Positions 60,566 to 64,000 of a DNA stretch of 64,000 nt are shown here, piece by piece. Under the pieces are notes generated by a model that saw only the letters and a list, made by a program, of their open reading frames with translations, searched no databases and was not told the origin of the DNA. How positions within the stretch are numbered: the first letter of the stretch is position 1; every line of letters begins with the position of its first letter. Source of the stretch: Trifolium pratense (Eukaryota > Streptophyta > Magnoliopsida > Fabales > Fabaceae); the NCBI RefSeq assembly GCF_020283565.1, contig NC_060062.1, positions 59,232,439 through 59,296,438 on the forward strand, read 5' to 3'. The position numbers were made by a program, and so were the translations under genes.

Positions 60566-61242
60566 GACTTGATTAACTTAAAATTGTTATCAATATGATA
60601 TTATCATTCATTGTATTTCTATCTTTGGGGATATATTTATAGTGTGATTGAGTTGAGTTGTTGAGGAAAAGTTAATTTAATAAATTTTATTTAAATGCAC
60701 TGTAATTATGATGTGATACATGAAATTATTTAGATGGTCTAGTTGTACTCATGGGTGTGTACCAAGTAATAATAATGAATGTGAAATATAGATAATCAAT
60801 ATATTAGGTTTTATTTAAAAACTATAAAAAAAAAATTGTAAAACAATGAAAAAAATATTAAAATTGGTGTATTTTAAATTTTTAGGTGAGAATGATAAAG
60901 TTGATCTTCTCCGTTTTTTTGAAAAATCATTTTTTTTCTATTGGAAATTCAGTCCATTTTCTCCGTATTTTTGAAAAATAATTTGTTATAAAAGTTAAGA
61001 TAAAGTTATAATTGATTAGTTGTAGTTTGATAAAGTGGATACACATTGGATACTTTGGCTTGTACTAATAACATTGTCATAAAGCCTGTTACATGAGGTG
61101 ATGCTAGCTTGTTGAAGAAAGTAGTAATGTACAATAAGGTGTAGCAGTAGATTAAATTTCATTATAAATTTGTAATCACATTTAACTATATAAATGTGAA
61201 GTGACCAAGTGGTTGGTTGGTGAAGAGAATATAGTTTATGAA
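60566..61242. other. Intergenic between divergent B3 genes
   Basis: No gene seen. TATA at 60634-60641 serves the minus-strand gene. No clear TATA was found for the plus-strand gene, and an upstream first exon of that gene may exist here but was not recognised. Confidence 0.35.
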
Positions 61243-61742
61243 ATGGAAGATGACAATGTTGGTAACATTGAAAGTAATGAAGAAATATGTGATGGAGAAG
61301 TAATAAATGGAGATGAATCTTCCGGGAAATATCCTGGAGTTTATGTTGCTGATTACAATGATTGTCATTATTGGGGTTACACGGTCGGAGAGAACAACAA
61401 TGTTTTGGTAACATTATTATTTAAAGTAATATTTTGTTAATAATTTTTAATAATAAAAGTATTGTAATTCAACTTGTTTATTTGCAGGAAATTCCTAAAG
61501 AAAACTCATTCATATTTAATGATAGAACTCAAGCCAAAATTACCTTGATTGATCATTTGAACGGCGATAGATATCCTTGTGATATTTATTTTGGGGATAC
61601 TAATATCGATGAGATATATGTAGGAAATGGTTGGCATGAGTTTATAAGAGGCAAAGTTTTGAAGATCGGAGATATTGTGTATCTTCTTATGTATGGAGAT
61701 AATCCACATAACATACATGTATTCCATATAGAGGAAATGTGA
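61243..61742 (+). CDS. Short acidic one-domain B3-like protein
   Basis: Exons are 61243-61407 (55 codons from the ATG at 61243) and 61488-61742 (85 codons with stop), joined at GTTTTG/GTAACA and TTTGCAG/GAAATT, phase 0; 139 residues. Residues 1-30 are strongly acidic (MEDDNVGNIESNEEICDGE). The second exon has the B3 C-terminal pattern VGNGWHEFIRGKVLKIGDIV followed by a last strand, IHVFHI. The start is uncertain: an upstream exon could splice into ATATAG/TTTATG at 61234. Its layout (acidic N-terminus plus one B3 unit) recalls 30671-31598 but the sequences differ much. Confidence 0.62.
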
Positions 61743-62293
61743 TTAAGTAACATATTTGTAAGATAGTGTTGTTTTAATGTATTAAAGTAAGATGGTGTAA
61801 GTTTTATCTAAGTTTAAGAATGAATGTAATTTTGAATTAGTTAAGATGGATCCAGTTTAAGTATGTACTGAATATATATTTTCAAATATTAGATAAAAAT
61901 ATAAGTTGGAAAACAATCATTTAGCCAAACTAATTAAATAAGCAACAGTCATTAAGCAAATAAATATAACATAAACATAGTCAATTAATGTAGCGGTTAG
62001 AACAACAATCAAAAACATTGCCCAACTTTGAGTATTGTCAAATGAAGTTGGAGTTATGACTCAATTGCTACTTGATATAGGAACATATATTGCTTTAATA
62101 TTCAGGAAATTGGAATTCTTCATTGTCAGGTAAGTTATCAAAACATCTGAACTGAACTTCCATTGTACTTGAGTTATGCTTTGGTTTCATTTTAAGCACC
62201 TTGACCTGAACAAATAACCTAGTACTGTGAGATTAACCTCAAAATGTTAACATGAAATATGTTGAAAGGAATAATCTATGTATACGTTACCTG
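61743..62293. other. 3' flank of the helicase gene, with a possible extra exon
   Basis: On the minus strand 62205-62095 follows TTTGTTCAG and encodes 36 residues (VKVLKMKPKH to FQFPEY) before TAA, in phase with the donor at 62290 after the helicase stop. Otherwise no gene is seen. A Helitron 3' end for this helicase was not found. Confidence 0.4.
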
Positions 62294-64000
62294 CTAAAGG
62301 TTTTCAAAAACCTCTTTGAAAACAACATTAGTAGTTGAAGTTGGAAAAATGTTATCTGCTTTTTTTTCTTTATCATATATCAATATCTTCAAACCATTTT
62401 TGGTGGTAACTCTTGACATTGCCACATACAATTGACCATGACTGAAAACATCCTTTGGCAAGTATAGTCCAACATAATCCAATGACTGACCTTGTGATTT
62501 ATTTATGGTCATTGCATATGAGACTATAATTGGAAATTGTATTCTGTTTAGCTTAAATGGCCATGGTGATTGTGATGGTGACATTTTGATTCGTGGAATA
62601 TACATTGTGTTTCCAAGATGTCTTCCACTTATAATTTTTGCCTCAATGACATGATTTGCAAGTCTTGTTACTATCATTCTAGTACCATTACATAAGCCTT
62701 CCGATTGATCAAGATTTCTCATGAGCATTATCGGTGTTCCAATTTTCAAACTGATTTTGTGATTTGGTAATCCAGATGTTTTAAGAGAATTTAGAAATTC
62801 AGGTGTCAGCGTCTCAAATATCTCACAATCATTAACATCAGCACGATCGATTGAGTCACAGCTGTAAAAATCTTGAGCATCACCTGTATTTGGAACAGAT
62901 TATAATATGAATGTTAATAATATTGATACGAAATATAATGGTATGCAATATAAATGGTATTACCTGGTATCAAGCTCAAAACATATGTGTTGATCTGTTC
63001 GACAACTTCAATTGTGGAAGCTAGAATTGCTCTTGCTTGCAAATAATTTGGACATTTGTATTGATCGACCAAGTTTGGATAAGTACTTTGAACTATAGCA
63101 GGAATGGGATCATCATAATCAAGAATTAGCAGTTCCTTTGGAATATCTACATCAGCATACCCATCATTTGGCTCTGATAGTCTGCCTTCTCCTATTTTTA
63201 ATAGCCACTTAGAAAAATTGGCTATTTCTTGATCGTTTCCGTTTTTTTTCAACCTCATATTTTGAGTTAAAGTCAAGACTTTGTAGTGGTCCCATATCTT
63301 TGAGGAGTTGATGGTGGCATGTACAATATCTGAACGATAACCTCTTGGTACCACTGGAAGTATTTGTCTAAAGTCACCTCCAAAAACTATAACCTTTCCA
63401 CCGAAAATTGTTTTACTGTTTGAAAAGGAACTCATAACATCTCGCAGTGTTCTTTCAAGTGCTTCAAAAGTATACCTATGCGCCATTGGAGCTTCATCCC
63501 ATATGATGAGTTTGGTTTGTTTCAGAAGTCCTGCCCGATCATCATTGTGTTCTATATTGCATGTAGCATTATCTAAAGTTGGAACCGGAATCTTAAACTT
63601 TGAATGTGCGGTTCTTCCTCCAGGTAATAACAGTGATGCTATTCCACTGCTGGCAACGGTCAAAACAATTTGTGATTTTGATCTGAGGGACGAAGCAAGT
63701 GTTCTCCACATATATGTTTTACCTGTTCCTCCATAACCATGTAAGAAAAATACACCTCCTTGTTGTTTTCTGACTGCCTTCATAATTGTTTGGTATATGC
63801 CTCTTTGTTCATCTATCATGATATTGATATAATTTTGGATATTTATTTAAGCTTTGTAAAATTTGTCAAAAAATGATGGAAATGATCTCTAATAATGAAA
63901 TACATCTTATATTTGTATTTAGATAAATTAAATGATTTAAACATAAATTGAATTGCAGACAATGTACCTGTAAGTGACTGATACAATTGTAGAAATTCCT
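62294..64000 (-). CDS. PIF1-like helicase of Helitron type, partial (runs off right edge)
   Basis: Exon pieces on the minus strand: 64000-63968 (beyond the edge), 63812-62964 and 62883-62294 (stop TAG at 62296-62294). The first junction joins ...QSLT to [10 protein letters not shown] and the second joins SLIP to GDAQDFYS; both have GT/AG borders. Superfamily 1B motifs are in order: Walker A GYGGTGKT, Walker [19 protein letters not shown], a TLTQNMRL segment, the C-terminal [17 protein letters not shown] and YVAMSRVT. This is the helicase domain of the RepHel protein of Helitrons, a 5'-3' DNA helicase used in rolling-circle transposition (established for the family). The Rep nuclease and N-terminal regions would lie beyond 64000. 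A host PIF1 is possible, but the sequence is closer to the large Helitron-derived plant PIF1 group. No internal stop or frameshift is seen. Confidence 0.82.

Noticed and set aside
61016..61414. 132-residue minus-strand ORF rich in His, Leu and Gln
   Set aside because: Antisense to the acidic exon of the B3-like gene at 61243; the composition is the mirror of GAA/GAT codons.

Overview
This is AT-rich nuclear DNA of a flowering plant, probably a legume (inference from the overall look of the repeats; no species-specific marker is decisive). Genes have short GT-AG introns. The window holds a cluster of plant-specific B3 DNA-binding genes of the REM type, broken up by young LTR retrotransposons, solo LTRs, MITEs and Helitron termini. 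I saw no rRNA, tRNA or CRISPR array.

Layout. 1-7281: a non-autonomous LTR retrotransposon (5' LTR cut by the window edge) sitting in an exon of a minus-strand B3 gene. 7282-17705: the rest of that gene; its second intron holds a solo LTR (7455-17094), which itself contains a second, opposite-strand copy of the non-autonomous family (9143-16952). 19760-27068: four plus-strand B3 genes; three carry one inactivating lesion each and one is intact. 27216-29346: a solo LTR with a perfect target duplication. 29636-31598: a divergent pair, an unrecognised minus-strand gene and an intact plus-strand one-domain B3 gene. 31750-34720: a 2.7-kb spacer bounded by two Helitron 3' ends that face each other. 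34889-48426: the same gene types again in mirror orientation, nearly all intact, plus two extra B3 genes. 49058-58860: a minus-strand B3 gene split by a complete Tekay/Del-type chromovirus (49598-58492) with an intact 1454-residue polyprotein. 59727-61742: two more B3 genes. 62294-64000: the C-terminal part of a Helitron-type PIF1-like helicase gene that runs off the right edge.

Three B3 architectures are present. (a) Two-domain genes of about 220 residues with exons of about 23, 117-119 and 82-87 codons and phase-0 introns. (b) Three-domain genes of about 350-365 residues with six exons, the first always 20 bases. (c) Short one-domain genes of 173 residues with exons of 20, 259 and 243 bases. 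Exon lengths and phases match between copies, which is the main support for the gene models. The order of genes from 21250 to 31598 is repeated in reverse from 34889 to 58860, so the cluster is best read as an inverted duplication about a centre near 33 kb. Disabling point mutations sit in the left arm; the right arm is disrupted only by the Tekay insertion and by decay of one small gene.

The LTR elements form one system. The Tekay element supplies all proteins. The two coding-poor elements keep its primer binding site, polypurine tract, the extreme 3' end of pol and related LTR segments, so they are plausibly mobilised in trans (inference). LTR pairs differ at only about six positions in 2.2-2.4 kb, so these insertions are recent.
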